DNA of 64,000 bases from the NCBI GenBank assembly GCA_032173965.1, contig CM063288.1, positions 25,948,001 to 26,012,000 of the forward strand. Direction: 5' to 3'. The notes under the pieces are model-generated. The model made no database searches. It was given only the letters and a program-made list of their open reading frames with translations, and was not told the origin of the DNA. Made by a program: the position numbers and the translations under genes. Source of the stretch: Sitta carolinensis (taxonomy: Eukaryota; Chordata; Aves; Passeriformes; Sittidae). Of this stretch, positions 42,401 to 57,700 are shown piece by piece (position 1 is the stretch's first letter; the number at the start of each line of letters is the position of its first letter).

Positions 42401-45400
42401 CATGTCTTGTGAGTTTTGCTGCCATATAGCAAGTGTTCTTTTCAGTTGTCCATGGCAGGCATGTGCAGCCTGCTAAGGTTCAAAGTATGTTTTAGGTAGA
42501 AGGAGAAGGAGCTTATGTAGATGTATTCTTAGGGCTGAACTATGTTTTTTATTTTCTAGTTTTTTCCACGAGGTTATGATTGTCGATATGCAGTGAATGA
42601 GTGTGACATTGCAGAGTTCTGCACTGGGGATTCTGGACAGGTATGTATGCAGACGTGTTCTCTGCTTGCACTGCTGATGTTTGTTTACACTCTTTTTTTG
42701 GTCATTTAACAGGAAAATTGTATTAACAAACTGCACAGTCATATGCCCAAAATGATGATGTTATAATGGAGTATAAACTGTTGTAAACTCAGGAAAACAA
42801 TATTCTAAGTATACTCAAAAGAAGACTTCTCTAGGTTTATTTGGTTTTTATAACTCTTGGGGGTTTGTGTATAATATCTGTGTCAGGCATCCTTCTTTAC
42901 TCTTTGCCTGGTCTAGAACTTAAATAAGAATACACTGAAAATGTGAATGTATTCAAAGGTAATAACACTAAGATTTTACGAAATAAAATAGCTTAAAATA
43001 TAACTGTAGAAAATTGCAACTAATGGAGTACAGAAACATAGACACATTTAGGTTGGAAAAGACCTTTTAGATTGAGTGCAGCCATTAACTCAGCACTGCC
43101 AACTCCACCACTAAACCATGTCCCTGAATGTCACATATATGTGTCTTTTAAATACCTCTAGGGATGGTGATTTTACTGTGTCTCTGAGCAGCCTGTTGCA
43201 ATGCTTGACAACCTTTTTGGTGAAGAAGTTTTTCCTAATATCCAGCCTAAACCTCTCCAGCACAACTTAAAGGCATTTCCTCTCATCCTGTCATTTGTTA
43301 CTTGAGCAGAAGAGGCTGACCTCTATGTCTCTTCAAGCTCCTTTCAGGGAGTTGTAGGGGGTGAAATGGTCCCCCCTGAACCTCTTGTCCAGGCTTAACA
43401 ACCTCAGATCCCTCAACTGCTCCTCATAAGACTTGTATAAAGTGTGTTATTTTTTCTAAGAGCGTGCATGTGTGAGAATTTTAAAGGTTGTCGATTTTAC
43501 ACATTTGTCCTGAAAACATTTGGCTAACATACTCAAAAATATAGGAATAAACAGCAAACAAAACATTGTTTCAATTTGAGTTCTCTAAATAGTCAACATT
43601 CTGTACATTTTCTATTTTCACAGCAACTTTGATACTTTAGGTGACATACACTCCTTTTCAATATTGCATGTTTATATATTTATTCTATTTATGTAAGAAC
43701 TTCAAGTTTATATAAGAACTTCATAACTGATGCAGTCATCTACTGCATCAAGTTCTTAGCTTTGAAGAAATGAGATCCAGGACAGATCACAATCTCTTTC
43801 GGCATTGGCTGTAGTTATAAATGCCAATAAATTAACAATAACTTCCTTTAATTTTATAATCTGAGACATCAGCACATAGACAAGTAGCTATTGCCACTAT
43901 TTTATTATAAATCTGTTGCTCTGTAGATGGAGTGTTCTTTATGAGAGAGAGAGAAGGACTTTCTCAAGCTGCCCTCAGAGTATTGGCTAACACAGTCCAG
44001 TGCACCAGCATGCTCTCCAAATTTTCACAGGTCCCTTTTAGATGAGGAAAAACCTTAAGAACGGTTTAAAGTAAGTCCTTACTTTAGTAGTCTCAAGCTT
44101 CTGGACCTAGTGACTTGTTTGTACCAAAGACTTTCCAGTGCCATGGGGACATAACAATTAACATCATCAAACTCCCTGAAGCTCTTTAAGCAATAGACTG
44201 CTAGGCTGTGACCAGGTGCTCCCTCACTGAAATATGTGTGGTGGCAGTGTTGCATACCTGGCCCCAGTATTAGCTACCAAATATCCTCTTACTGAACACA
44301 TTGGCTTTCATTTTGCCTCATCTCCTTAATTTATTCATGGAATATGCAGGAAGTTAGACTTGAACCTTGTATTTCAAGGCTCAAGATGTTAATTTTTTCA
44401 TTTCTATTTGTAGCTATAAAGATTATTGCACTAATTATGTTTTCAACACCCTTTATATATTGAGCAATTTTCTTTAAAGCAGAAAAATTCCATATGTGAT
44501 ACTCTGATGTATTATTGCAGTACACATGACAAAAAGGATTCTCAATTTTTTTCAGTGTCCACCAAATCTTCATAAACAAGATGGGTATGCCTGTGATTCT
44601 AATCAGGTATGCAATGTTTAAAAATCCCTGCACATCAGCAAATAGAAATTAACCAAATACACACTCTTGTTTTGTTTTGGCATTGATTTTTAAAAATCCT
44701 GTATTCCATATTTCTTCACAAATTTTTATCCTTTAAACATCAATGTTGCTTGTGCTTTATGCACTCTATGAGTAGTAAAAACTTTTACTTTGAGTGAAAT
44801 CCACTTGGTATCTCTATATGTAGACATTTTATTACACTCCATGTTAATAAGTTCTTTACTACTATGTATAGGTATAAAGCAACTGCTTAAATGTCAGTAT
44901 GTATTGGACACAAACTGGTTTTGGGAATCTGGGGCAAAATGTGTACTTCATCTACCCAAATTCAAGGAATCTACATCCCAACATGCATGTGAAGAATGAC
45001 AATGAGACATTTGTTGTGGGAGGGGAGGGGAAGGAGATGTAGTTGGTTTCAGTTCTCATTCCTAACATATGTTGTGCTTTGTTTAGGGTCGTTGCTATAA
45101 TGGTGAATGCAAGACAAGAGATAATCAGTGCAAATATATCTGGGGATCTAGTAGGTTGACTTTAACTACCTTAAATACATTTTATTTCGAGTTCATTCTG
45201 TCTTTGCTTTGGATTTTTTGTACTCTTATTTTTTTGTTCTTGTCATTCCAAGTTAACGTTTTCTGATCAGTAGAGTGAGTAGACTGCAGTGGGAGAATGG
45301 CTTGATTGCCAAGTGGAATTCTACATCTGAGAATGATGTCAGTGAGAGAGCTCTGGCATGATGTGGCTGCAGATCTGGGTAGGGCAGCAAATGCTGCTGG

Positions 45401-48400
45401 GGGGAGGCAGTTGAGGATTTTTTGGGTATAGTTCAAAAGCAGATGTTTTGGGGTTTTTTAATGACAGTCACCAGTTCCATCATCCCATCAGTGGTTCATG
45501 CCAAATCTGCTCCACCTTGCCTCTCCTTCCTATACTATCCTCCAAGTCAGGAAAATTAGTACATTGCTGTGAACTTAAATATGCCTAAGTATGGATTTAA
45601 GTCCAGAGGTGTTGAGTTAAATAGAATTGCAATTGCAACGGGCTTTGCTTGCAGCAGAAAGGGGCTGAATGTTCCGTGTAATGACTTTGAGACAATTCAG
45701 CAGAGTAGAACTACAGGGCATCCTGTGCTCTGGCATTTAGTTCTTGTGCATTTCGTCTAATCGTAACTGCCACAGAGGCCACTCTGTTTTAATATTTTAT
45801 CTTCCTCTATATAATTGTTTTGTTTTTCTTTAAAAAAAAAAAGAGCTCTTCAGTAAATAATTATGGGTTTAAAACCTATTAGTTCAGAATTTTACTCCTA
45901 AAAATAAGTAAAAATTACACTTCATTCAAGTTTGTTGTCCTGTGAACATCTGAAAAATAGAATGAATCCAAGATTGAGTTGATGTCAGAACATATGCTTA
46001 TCATAAATGTCCTGTATAAAATCTTCTGAAATGCAGATCAGGAAAAATTACAGTGAAAAACAACTAGATGAAATCTATGTGTAACTGTTATGAAGTGAAC
46101 TAAATTAGATCACAGATAAATTTCATATACAGAATACACTAGAGACACTGTGGAGACTACTTTTAGAAGTTCAGAGGAAATTTTGAACATATCAGTAGGT
46201 ATTTCAGTTTACCCTGTTCTCCCTTTTAGTCACTAGAAAATACCATATGTGCCCATACACATGTATTTAAATTGATGTTTTGTATTAAAAAAAATACAGG
46301 GAATGGCTGCAATAAATGATGCAAGTTTCAAAGCTGTCATGTTGCTAGTGGAAAGCACGTTTCTTTTTTCTTCATCAACAGAGTCTTCAGGTTCTGACAA
46401 GTTTTGTTATGAAAAGCTTAATACAGAAGGCACAACAAAAGGAAACTGTGGAAAGGATGGAGACCGATGGATTCAGTGCAGCAAACAGTAAGTTCAGTTT
46501 GGTAGAGTTTATTTGTAATTTAAATAGATTGGTAATGGTTTAATATTGTCTGTTTTTTCAACTTTTTCATGCATGTTTCAGCAGCTCGTTTTGCATTATT
46601 TTGCATCTTCTTTCCCTCATGAGGTTTGCATCTTGAAAAAGTTGAACCCTGACAAATCTGTGAGTGACTCAGCAATACATTTGTAAAGAATTATAGATTT
46701 TCAGAGGAATATACTGTGATTTCAATTACTTCAGAGGAGCCGAGGGACAAGACAACAAAAAGTCACAAGTTCATATCATAAAAACACCTCAGCCTTGGCA
46801 GGGATAAATTCAGCTGCAAATACACACACACTGTTCACTTGCTCTGGGACTGACACCACATTATGCTCTTTCAAGTTTGTTCCAACCTTTATTTTGACCA
46901 GAGAGGACCATTAGGCATTTGGATGCTCTAGAGAAAAGTCCTTATTCATTTCCATGTGATCATTACTAGATGAATATTTGATTAAATTTACTTTTCCAGT
47001 TAATGATCATTAGTAGATAGACCTAAATTTCCCCTGTTTTACTTCTGTTTTGTAATTTTTAATTCTGTACATACAAATTTTAGTTTTGGAACAGCATTTT
47101 CCTCTTTGACTATTTGATGCTTGTATAGCTTTTATTACTAGTTTTCAGATAGGATCATATGGAAAGGAGCTGTTTAATGGATTTTTTAATATGTAGATGA
47201 GGATCATGTATTCTAATGTGTATGTTAAACCCCTGATTTCTATAAAAGCTTTTCTTTGCTCATAGAGAAATGCAGGACAGTGATCTGGCTGAAGGGCTAT
47301 TTACATTTTATTCTGTTATAACAAAGTCAATTCCCAGCATTCAACCAGCTGCTTTTGTGACTTAGGACAATCAGTATTAGGTGATATCCATCTATAAAAG
47401 ACATTTAACATATATAACATGCATTTTATAAAATATATTTAAATATATGCAGATATGAAATAATATTTAAAAGAAGTAGATTCTTTACCAAAACTTGGGC
47501 ACACACAACTGAACACTAAAAATTGCTGTTATGATTCTGTTGTCCTGCAAGGGAAATAAAATACAATGAAAATTTCAAGACTTGACATTAACATTTGGTG
47601 TGTAAGCTGCTGCAGAGAGGGAAAAGCAATTCACCCTAACATGACAAAGCTTTGCACAGTTTGGCTCCCCTTACTTGTACTGGATTGTTCTTAGAGCACA
47701 GATACACTCTGTGCTCATGTGAGCATTCACTGGTGCATTGGAATGAACAATGACTTGTTTCTGCCTCATCATTTAAAAAAAATAATATTTTATTTCCAGG
47801 TTTGCACTTTGAAAGTCTGTCATGTGACTTATGGTAATGTATTAATGTGATCAGCAGCACCATTGCCAGACTTTCTTTTTTGTAAGTTTACCTCATATTA
47901 TTCCAGTAATATTTTGATTTATGTTTTCATTTTCCAGTGATGTTTTCTGTGGCTTTTTGCTCTGTACTAATCTTACTAGAGTTCCACGAGTTGGTCAAGT
48001 TCAAGGAGAAATTATCCCAAATTCTTTTTATCATCAAGGACGCATAGTGGACTGCAGGTAAAAGATAATGCAGTTTTCCAATATGATTTATCTCTTTCAA
48101 ACCTAATTGAATTAAGATAGGCATAAATGTGAGATTCTGTGAATTTTAGGTAATTGCAGCAAAATTATTATTATGAGTGGTATTTCTTGTGATTAAAAAG
48201 AAAAATAAATATCCAAACCATAAAAGGCCTAATATTCCACATTTAAAGGGTAAAATGTGGGTTATACTCCTGAATATTCTGCCTGATCCCTCCAATACCA
48301 GAATTGCACAGTCAGAGCTTAATGCTCAACATTATGTTTTTCTGGGGGTGGAGGAAGTCTGTGATTGCCAAAGACCCATATTTTCAAGATAATGATTTTG

Positions 48401-48738
48401 AGTATTAAATACTCGAATTAACAGCTCTAGTGAAGTGACAGCTGAGAGGGAGGAAACTGCACGCTTGTGGCAGGATAAGATGTTCAGCTACAGTTCAGTT
48501 AAAGAACAGGTTCAGTCTGCTGCACTACTGGGTCTGGGCACAATACTGGGTTTGTATTTTGAAGACATCGACAACATTGCTGTCACCATAAGAACATTCT
48601 CTTACATAGCTGGGTCTGAGTGAACAGTGATTATTAATTCTTCCATTATTCCACTAGTGTTTTTGTTTAAATCCCATGGGAAGTTAGTTTTTCAGTATTT
48701 TTTTCTAGCAATAGTATTTCACAGCATTTGGGGAAAAA

Positions 48739-48771
<33 letters not shown>

Positions 48772-51700
48772 AAGCAAGGTCTGTCAGTGACTTAAAAAAC
48801 CCCAAAGTCTAAGGTGCCTTTTTTTGAGTATTTAAGTCCTAATCTAGACTTACTTTTATTTTGACAACTGGAACACGTTGTCATTGCTGTGGACAGACAG
48901 AAAACTCTACAGTTTTGTTCAGTCTGTCTGAATGCTTAAATGAAAGAAAAGTGTGGGGCTTTTAGTGTCTACACCAACATGCTTTTAATATTTTCCAAAG
49001 ATTCCAGTCACAATACTAACTTACTGTCTTAAAACTTATTTCTCCCAGTGGTGCTCATGTTCTTTTAGACGATGATACTGATTTAGGTTATGTGGAGGAT
49101 GGAGCTCCATGTGGACCTCAGATGATGTGTCTGGACAAAAAGTGCCTGCCAATTCAGTCCTTGAACATAACCAGCTGTCCCATTGGTTCCAATGGAAAAG
49201 TCTGTTCTGGTCATGGGGTGAGTCTGTACTGGGAGTGAGCAGCTCAGCTTCCCCAGCTCTCTGCTCTGCCTGACCTAACACCTGAAAGTCTTCCTAAGGT
49301 CTTTGATCTGAAACCACAAATGTTGAATTCAGGGGGAGACTGACATTTTGTATAAAAATATTTTAAAAAGGAAAGTTCTCAAATTGGTTCTGCAATTATA
49401 TCCAAAGAGTTGGGTTTGTTAGTAGCAAGGAAGATCTTTGACATTAGTTATTGTAAGGACTTCTTTAATGTACTACCCATATTTCAAGGTACTTGCCATT
49501 TTTCCTGCACACTTACACCTTTATAAAGTTGGTCTTGTGTTCATAGATTTATAGCCCATGGCTTAAATAATGAAAATTCCAAACTGTGGGTCCTCAGCTG
49601 AGAGAGTGTTCTTGAACAGTTCCAAACAGTTCTGGAATAGATCCAAAGTGTATCATTTTACATTCAGGCACATTATGTTCTGTTATTCTACCCATAAGTT
49701 CATTTTTCTAAGATGTTAGGTCTGTTTTGATGAACAGATCACTGTTTTAAATACCAATAAAACCTTTTCACTGTGGGACTCAGTGAGACAAATACTTGCC
49801 TAAAGGGCTAGACTTTGTACAAGGGGGTTATTTCTTCTTGTTGTCTATACTTGAATATGAAATTGAGTGTTTGAAAGTAGAGGGTGCAGTTCAAAATAAA
49901 GATGAAAAATTTTAAAATTGGAAAATAAAGTATCTAGGAGATTAGAAATCATCTTGGTACTTTTTGAGAGTGGCATTGAAGGGTGAGTGAACTATTTTAC
50001 CTGTTCTGTTTTGGATTATTACAATTCCTAATTTTAAAAGGAAAAGGAAAAAGTATTTCAGTTGATCAAACCTGCCATAAAATGTGTTTATCTTCAACTT
50101 CTTAGGTAAGACTCTCTAGTGAGTGCTTCTTAAAAGAGCATGATAAATGTTGAATTAAAAGAAATCACATGTGCTACTTAGAATCATTTGTGGGTAGGTT
50201 GATTTCTGTTTGGGTTTTTTTTTTTTTTTCACGTTATGTTCCAGTGTCCAAAAGACATTATTTGCTCTTTGTCTAATAATTTAATTTCTAGTCCTGTAAT
50301 CAAATCATAATTCTTTATGTCTGTTTCTTGTGTCATGCTTTTTTCCCACAGTAATCTCTTCTTGCAACACCATTCTGTGTTCTTTTTCCTATGGAAAGTT
50401 TATAGCTGTTAACTCTTACTATTGATTTGATGGTTTAGGTTTTGTCCACTGGATAGGTTTTTTTCTGTATCTAATAAATAGGCTGCCAATTTTAGAGTGC
50501 TAAGTCCTTTTTTAGTCCTTACATTTAGGTAAATGTAAACTTAGGAAGAACTGTTCCCTCTCTTTTAGAAGGCAGACATTCCTCATTGCTGCTTAGGAAA
50601 AATGCTGACAAAACCAATGGAAGTTCTGCATGGGAGCAAACTGTAAATGAGAGGGTAAAAGTGGAACCTTGTCTTGAACCTTTTCAAAGGCCAGTGTTTG
50701 TATCCCTTCTGGGCATCCAGGCTCAAAGTCTAGCTAGTTGGCTGGTGAAGATCTAACTAGTTTAGCTAAATTGCTGTTATTTTTCACAGCCTATGCAGGT
50801 GTGTAGTGCCAGTGATGATGGAACAATTCTGCTTCTCCTAGCATGTGAGAGTATTTGGAGGGTTAAGGCAAACTTCCAGGTGTGTTATGTAATTTCAAAC
50901 ACTCAGTGCTATTGTTACAATATATATGTAGGAAAGTTTTATACCATGAATTAAATGTGTAACTACACATATTAAATAAATAAATTAAATTAGTTAAATA
51001 AATGCAGTGTGATATGTTAATAAAATGTTGTTATAAACTATCTGCCTTCACTTATTTTTTTCCAGGTTTGTAGTAATGAAGCCACTTGCATTTGTAATTT
51101 CTCCTGGGCTGGGACAGACTGCAGCATTGATGATCCTGTCAGGGATACTGGTGGCAAGAAGGATGAAGGACCCAAGGGTTTGTGTTTTGTTTCAGTTTTT
51201 ATGTTCTTTTTAAGAATTTTTGTTTTTCTGTTGATACATGGTAGCAGAATTAGCACATAAAAAGCAAATGCAATTGTACAGTTGTGTTTAGACCCAGACA
51301 GTAAAATTCTGCTTCATGTAGAGGAAGTAGGTTTTTCTACTTTGAGAGTTTATAAAACTTTTACTTTTCTAACTTAAATTTGGGGAAGATTTCAACAGGT
51401 AATGTTTTTTCCTTTGTCTCTTATTCTCTAAGAGCTGTGGCATAAAAAAGGGAAAAGTGGAATGTCCCTGGCAAAATCATACTGCAATGAAAGAAAACAG
51501 AAATTAAGATTTTTGAGAATGTAAATTATTCATACAATCATTGTTGCTTGTTCTTATGTACTTGGTACATATTTCAACTACATATGAAGTACAAATACAA
51601 AGAGGAGGTATTGAGGAAATAACCCAAAAGTTTTTTCAAAGAGGAAGGAAAGTATTTGAGTTTCTCTCTGATTCCTCTACCAAAGAATATCTTTGGATAT

Positions 51701-54700
51701 CTTTGGACTTGTGCTGTCCAGTTTTGGTTTTTTTATGTCTTTCCTGACATCAGGGCACTGTTCAACATCAGACTATATTCATCCAGTCTTATGCTTTTGC
51801 AGACAAAATTCCCAGTTCCATGTTCTTCTGCTCCATTTGCAAGGCAGATGGGGAAAAGATGGGTTGTTCCAAAATGTAGTTCTGAGGATTCAGACTCTAA
51901 TTGATGACTTTGAAAGTACCAAGGTTTCAAGGAAGGACAGGATTTGGGTATGTCCCTCTGGAAGGGCTCCACATCTGTCTTATGTGCCATTTTCTGTTAC
52001 CCCTTAGCAGAAGGGTTCCAGTAGACCTTTGCCAAGAACTGTTGGAAGATACCATCATGAAACAAGTTACTGTTGGGAAAGGAACTCTGGAGACCAGTCC
52101 AGATTTGTACAGGGAATCTGTACAGGTGCTTCCTGGACTCCCAGTCCCAACACTGTTCAGTGTAGAGCTGTCTGGTTTGTACTCTGCCTTACAAGCCACT
52201 TAGCATTCCACTTCCTCTAAAAACCTTCCTGGTAGTGGAATGCTGCTTAGATAGTCTTAGAAAAAAAATTATGGAGACCAACACTACAGAGCTGTTCAGT
52301 TCTTTGTGTGTGTGGATGAGGAGAGCAGGATTTAGAGCAGTGACACTGAGAGCACGTGAATTTTACTTTGTTCATTTCCAAATCTGGCAAGTAAGAAATG
52401 ATTCCCTTCTCAGTGAAAAGGTCTGTAAGGAAGGGTAACACAGAAGGTACACTTAGCTTTGTGAAATTACTGTAAGTCAGATTAACTCACCCAACTCAGA
52501 ATGGAAATACCTCTGTGAAAATTCATATATCAACGTTGAAATATTCTGGGAAAAAGCCTTAAATGAATAGTGTGTGCATGGATTTCTGCCAGCAGGTTCA
52601 GGCAAAGTTTAGACTGCATTTTTCAGTGTAGTCCTCTGCAAAATGGCAGACCGCTTTTGTTCCAGGTGGCTCGATGATCTCCAAAGATGGATTATTTTTC
52701 TTACAGTGTTACAGTAGTTTATTGATGTTGAATCATCTAGCAATGAATCTAGGAGACTGAACACTATGATCTCTTTGTGGGTGCTTATAGACAAATTCCT
52801 TTGTGAGAAGATTTCAGAAGAGTACAGTAGTAGTTTTCTTTGTTGTAACGACGCAATGTACTCAAGGGTAGCTTCCATTAAGTTTTTACTCCCTATGTCA
52901 TTTGCCAGTTTGCAAGTCTGAGACAGAAACCAAAATATTTGTTTTTCCTTAGCCGTAATGTTGAATGAAGTGAAACACTCATGATGTGAAAATTCATCGA
53001 ATATGTTTAAATTTTTCATTACAAAACTCCAAGCATTTTTCCTGCTACAATTAGAACACATATAGTTAGGGAGTGTTGCTATTTATTTATGTATTGCTGT
53101 TATAATTGACAATTGACTATTATTTTGCTGCACTTTTCAGACTTTTCCATCATCCATTTGTTTTAGCTCCATTCTCTATCTCAGGATGAAAAAAATTGTG
53201 GTCCTTAACTATGTAGCTATTAATACATGACTCTTGAATTACTCTAAACTCAGCAACCTACTGTATCCTGTACTAGCAGAGGTACACAGCATTTAGCAAT
53301 TTGGGGAGGACAAAGAGTTCTTGCTGTTAGTTTTTGGTTACTGCAGAAACTTGGAATTTCTTCGGAGTGTGGGTTAGCAATTTTGAAATCAGTGGGACTC
53401 CATAAGCACATGAGATTCTTCTTTGCAATTTAATTTGCAGAATTAGGCCTTTATTTGGCTAGTGGAGTAGTGTTTGTTTATTTTAATACAGAACTTAGGT
53501 TGCTAGTGTGTGTGCCGTGTGTGTGTGTTTGTATATTTATGAAACAGGAAAAAAAATTCCTAAAATATTTTAAAACACACTTCACTCAGCAAATCTAAAA
53601 TATTTGTTCCTAAGTTCCCATTTGACAGGGACTTCAGCTGCTTGCTTGTGGTCTATTGCGACTCAATGAGTCTGTCAAATTTTTAATCTCTAAAATAGGA
53701 GATGTACAGAATTGTTCCTCAAAAGAGTTCCCTTAAGGATTAAAAATAAGGCCTCAATGTCTTGAGAGACAATCTGAACATATCAAAATTTCTAGGGTGT
53801 TACCTGAAGCATGTTTTTAGGGTAGGTTTTTGCTTTTACCTGGCTTTAGGTCATATAGATAAACAGAGTGTCCTATTGATAAATGCAGTAACAAAGAAAA
53901 CTATTACTAATTAGTAAAGTAATTAATTTAAAAGTTGGGGTTTTTGTTGTTTTTTCCTGAGGTAGAATTATGCCCAGTTTTCATTTTCTTAATTATACTA
54001 TGGATACAGTAAGTTTCTGGTGATCAAAAAGAAAGTTTTCTTATTGGCAATTTATTTACATTTTGGCTGCTTTAAATAAGCAGTAGTTTGAGGATGTTCC
54101 CTTTTAGAGTAAATAATAGAATCACCAGCTGAAAGGAATTTACAGGAAAACTTCTCATTGAAATATTTGCAAGCATTTAAAGAAAACCAAATAGAGCTAA
54201 TTTCAGAATTTTTAAAGCTACATTATTTGGTTAACAAAGGTTTGTGAAGAGATTTGAATTGTTTATCCAACAGTGGATTATATCGTAAAGTATTCCTTTG
54301 AGAAATTATTTCATGTTTTCATTTCAGACATATATGTGATGATTTCCTGAAAAATTCTTCCCTTTTCCTCCACACAGTGAGCATGGCTGCTAACAGGCTA
54401 ATAGGTGCAGTGGCAGGGACCATTCTGGCCTTGGGGGTGATTTTTGGAGGCACAGGGTGGGGAATAGAGTAAGCACTTTTCTTAGTTTGAGTTCTCTGTC
54501 TGGTGCCTTAGTGTGTGAGGTAACCGTATGCACCTGAGCCCTCTGTGTTGCCCCTTAGCTTTGTCCTGTGGTGACCGTATTTGTTGTGTGACTTGACTGT
54601 GTCTGTGTCATGTGGTTTGCTCATGCAGTGTTGAACCTTCTCCTGTCTGGGATAATGTGGGGCATAAAACAATAAGTTTGTGAATTTTTACATTGTCACC

Positions 54701-57700
54701 ATAAAATTAAATGTCTAAATGTTTCCATTACACCAAATTACAAAAAAAACCCAAACAAACCGAACCCCCAAAAAACAGAAAAGGAGAGGAAAAAAAAAGG
54801 AATTTCTTGATTATTTTGCAAAATAGACTGAGTAATGTGAACTGTTTCCTTACATGCAGGGCTTTCAGTCTGAGGATCAAGCTAGGCAGATGAAAGCTGA
54901 TGAACTCAGACAGGTAGTTTTACAGTAAAGTTTCTGAAGGTTCTGTTGCTAGGATTCTGTTACCTCAAGACAGCACAGTTCTGGAATGTTGTATTCATGT
55001 GTAAAGAATTTGTAGGAAACGGTAATCCTAAGCGTTATCGCAGTACCTCAGTTTAACATTGGCTGTGATTTATATAGATTTGTGGTCATGTATATATACA
55101 CATATAAAAAGGCCCATGTAAGAGCTGTCTTCATTCTGCATTCACTGTGCAAACTACAGATCAGATGACTGCTCTTTTGCTGCTCTGAGATTTCCAAGTT
55201 CTTGTTTCTAGTACCATAGATGACATCTGGCATGTGACAGTGGCACCTCTCTGTAGAGGGACTCGTTAGCAGGACAGTCTGTGATTTCCAGTCAGGCTAA
55301 GTGCAGAGGTGTTCACACACAGTTCTAGTCCAGTGAGGCAGCACCTCGTGTGTCTGAGTCTGCAGCCCTAGGAACCTGTCCATGCATGAAACTGATCCAA
55401 GATTCTCAGAAGAATAGAGAGTTTTTCATTCACAGAGCACAATTATTAGAAAACAAATAGAAGGAAGAAGGTAATAGGTGATTTCCTTGAGAAAGATCAG
55501 ATCTGTGTTTTACTGGTAGCTTTTACAACCGTTTGCTAAAATCTGAACACTGTGAAAGTTGTAGAGGTTTGGGGGACAGATTCTGGAACAGAAAATTTAC
55601 CTGCAAGTTGAGGACCACTTGCCTTTTGCTTACATTCTGCCTTGTTCCCTTCCATTTGTCTCTTCCCTCACCTGTTGTCTCAAGCCATTCAGCTCTGACC
55701 AAGTGTCCCTGACCATTTGTTCTTGCTCCTGTATCCTTCTAAACCAATACCAGCTTTTCTTCATCTCTCCTCTGTTTTTATCGCTCACTACCTGCCTTAT
55801 TCTTTTTGTTTCTATTCATTCTTTTTTCCTGCACCTCATCAATATTTCTCTGTCCTCTGGTTTCTTCAGACATAAATGTGCATTCAAGGCAAGCCACTGC
55901 TACTTTTGGTTGGTTTATAGAAAGCAAGCAGGGAAGGCAAATTCCCTCTCTGTTCCCAGTGCCCTTCAGGCCCTGCTGGCCGTTAGGGTGTGTGGCTGCA
56001 GGGGGGGGGGTGTGATCATCACAACCTGATGCCAGGACCTGTCCTTCTTCCTCCTTCCTTGCCACTTCACTTGCAAATTGTAAATGCTTGTTCAAAGTGC
56101 TGAAATAACATTAATTACTTAATGCTTTAGGAACTTATTTCAGGAATCATGGGGAACAAAATAGTGCAGTATTTTTCCCAGATTTCATACCTAAATGGAT
56201 ACTTAGCTTTGATAACTTAAACCAGAGGATTTGGCTGGCAAAGCGACAGGCAAGAAAAGACATCAGAGCCCCAGAGTTGTTGTTACTGCAGGACAGTCTG
56301 CAGTAAACTTGCCTTTCCTAATACTGGCAGAGTTTCAAATGGTGTGTATTAGCTCTGGTAGAATCTGTTTGATGATGATGAAGATTTAGGGAATAGTGTA
56401 AAGTCTGCTGAAGTTACAGGTGTGTTCTGCTCTAACACCTTCAGTAGGATTTGTATTGGGGTCCTAAAAGATAGCCATGCCAGAGCAGTGTCCTTGGAGG
56501 TGTGCCAGGCATTTAGCTGCAGCAGTTTCCTCCTGATAAATCTGTGTCTGCAGGTTATAGCAGAAGTGTGGTGGAAAAAACAAATGTACCGAAGGTTGCT
56601 TCTTGTGATAGTCTGGATGGAAAATGATTCCACGGTATGGTGGTTAAAAAAACCTTCCTCTTCTGGTTTGTCAAGCATCTGAGTTCAGTGACTAGAGAAG
56701 CTTATTGATCTGAAACATATGGATTTTTATTTTTCTGTATATATGTCGCTTTACTGGTAGCAAAATCCCAGTTTATTAATAATATACAATTTATTTGGTA
56801 ATGCTTAGTAAAACATAAGGCATAGATCCTTACAGTAAGGTATAACACATAAAAGTAATCTTATTTTAAGTACTTTTATGTGCACAGCCTGTCTTAAAAT
56901 GACTTATCAGTGATCCTCTTAAATCTCTGCAACTTGAAACTGGGATTCAACAGTTGGAGTATTCCAGTCTCATAAATAAGTGGCTGCTGTTCAGTCATAT
57001 TACCTATTCTACAAGCTTGATTTTTTTTATATTTATACTTTTCTGTTACCTGAACCTAATTGTTTTGTATATTATCTTCCATTTAAATTGATCAAATTAT
57101 TTAATATTTATAGTAAATAAAACCAATACTGATTTTCTTTATTGAAAGAATAAACTGCTGTTTGGTGATTAGATGTGCACTATGAAATGGACACACATCC
57201 CTGGGCATTAAACACCAGGGAACATAGTGAGAAGAGGGATGTAAAAAGTGATGACTTGGCACATCTTTATCTAATTTATTATTGTGTTACTAACAATTAA
57301 TCATTATATATTTTATGAAGAGATGGCATTCTATGGATAGAAAGAAATCGATTTAAGCCTTGAAAAATGCTAATGAAATTTATTGCAGATAAATCACTTG
57401 CTGTGTTTTCAGTCTTTTGTTCTGTGAGATCATTTGATGAAATCCATAGTAAACCATAGATCTCAGTCAGATAGAGTAGCTCCTTAGGCTTGCTGTTGCA
57501 AGCAAGCCTTAACTAGAACCACCATGCCTGCAGGATGGCACTTACCCTCCACCATGCTCATGCCTGTTAATTTTTAGCAAGGTGTGACTTAAAGGTAAGT
57601 CCAAATAAGATCCATTCTTCCAAATTGTGCAAAATTACCTTTTGATTTTTGTTGTCAAATTTATGCACTGTTCATCTGTAAAGCTCGCTATATTTTTCTT

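Larger units (their letters stand above)
42641..44555 (+). other. ADAM23 intron 18
   Basis: 1915 bases. Contains an antisense CR1 fragment (43025-43437) and, about 280 bases after it, an imperfect hairpin at 43714-43757. Confidence 0.85.

Noticed and set aside
46382..46384. Acceptor two bases downstream for exon 21
   Set aside because: The resulting frame meets a TGA within a few codons, while 46382 gives the conserved [11 protein letters not shown] reading.
55619..56029. Hydrophobic 136-codon forward frame between the transmembrane exons
   Set aside because: Its hydrophobicity comes from a pyrimidine-rich DNA tract. No signal or domain pattern is convincing.
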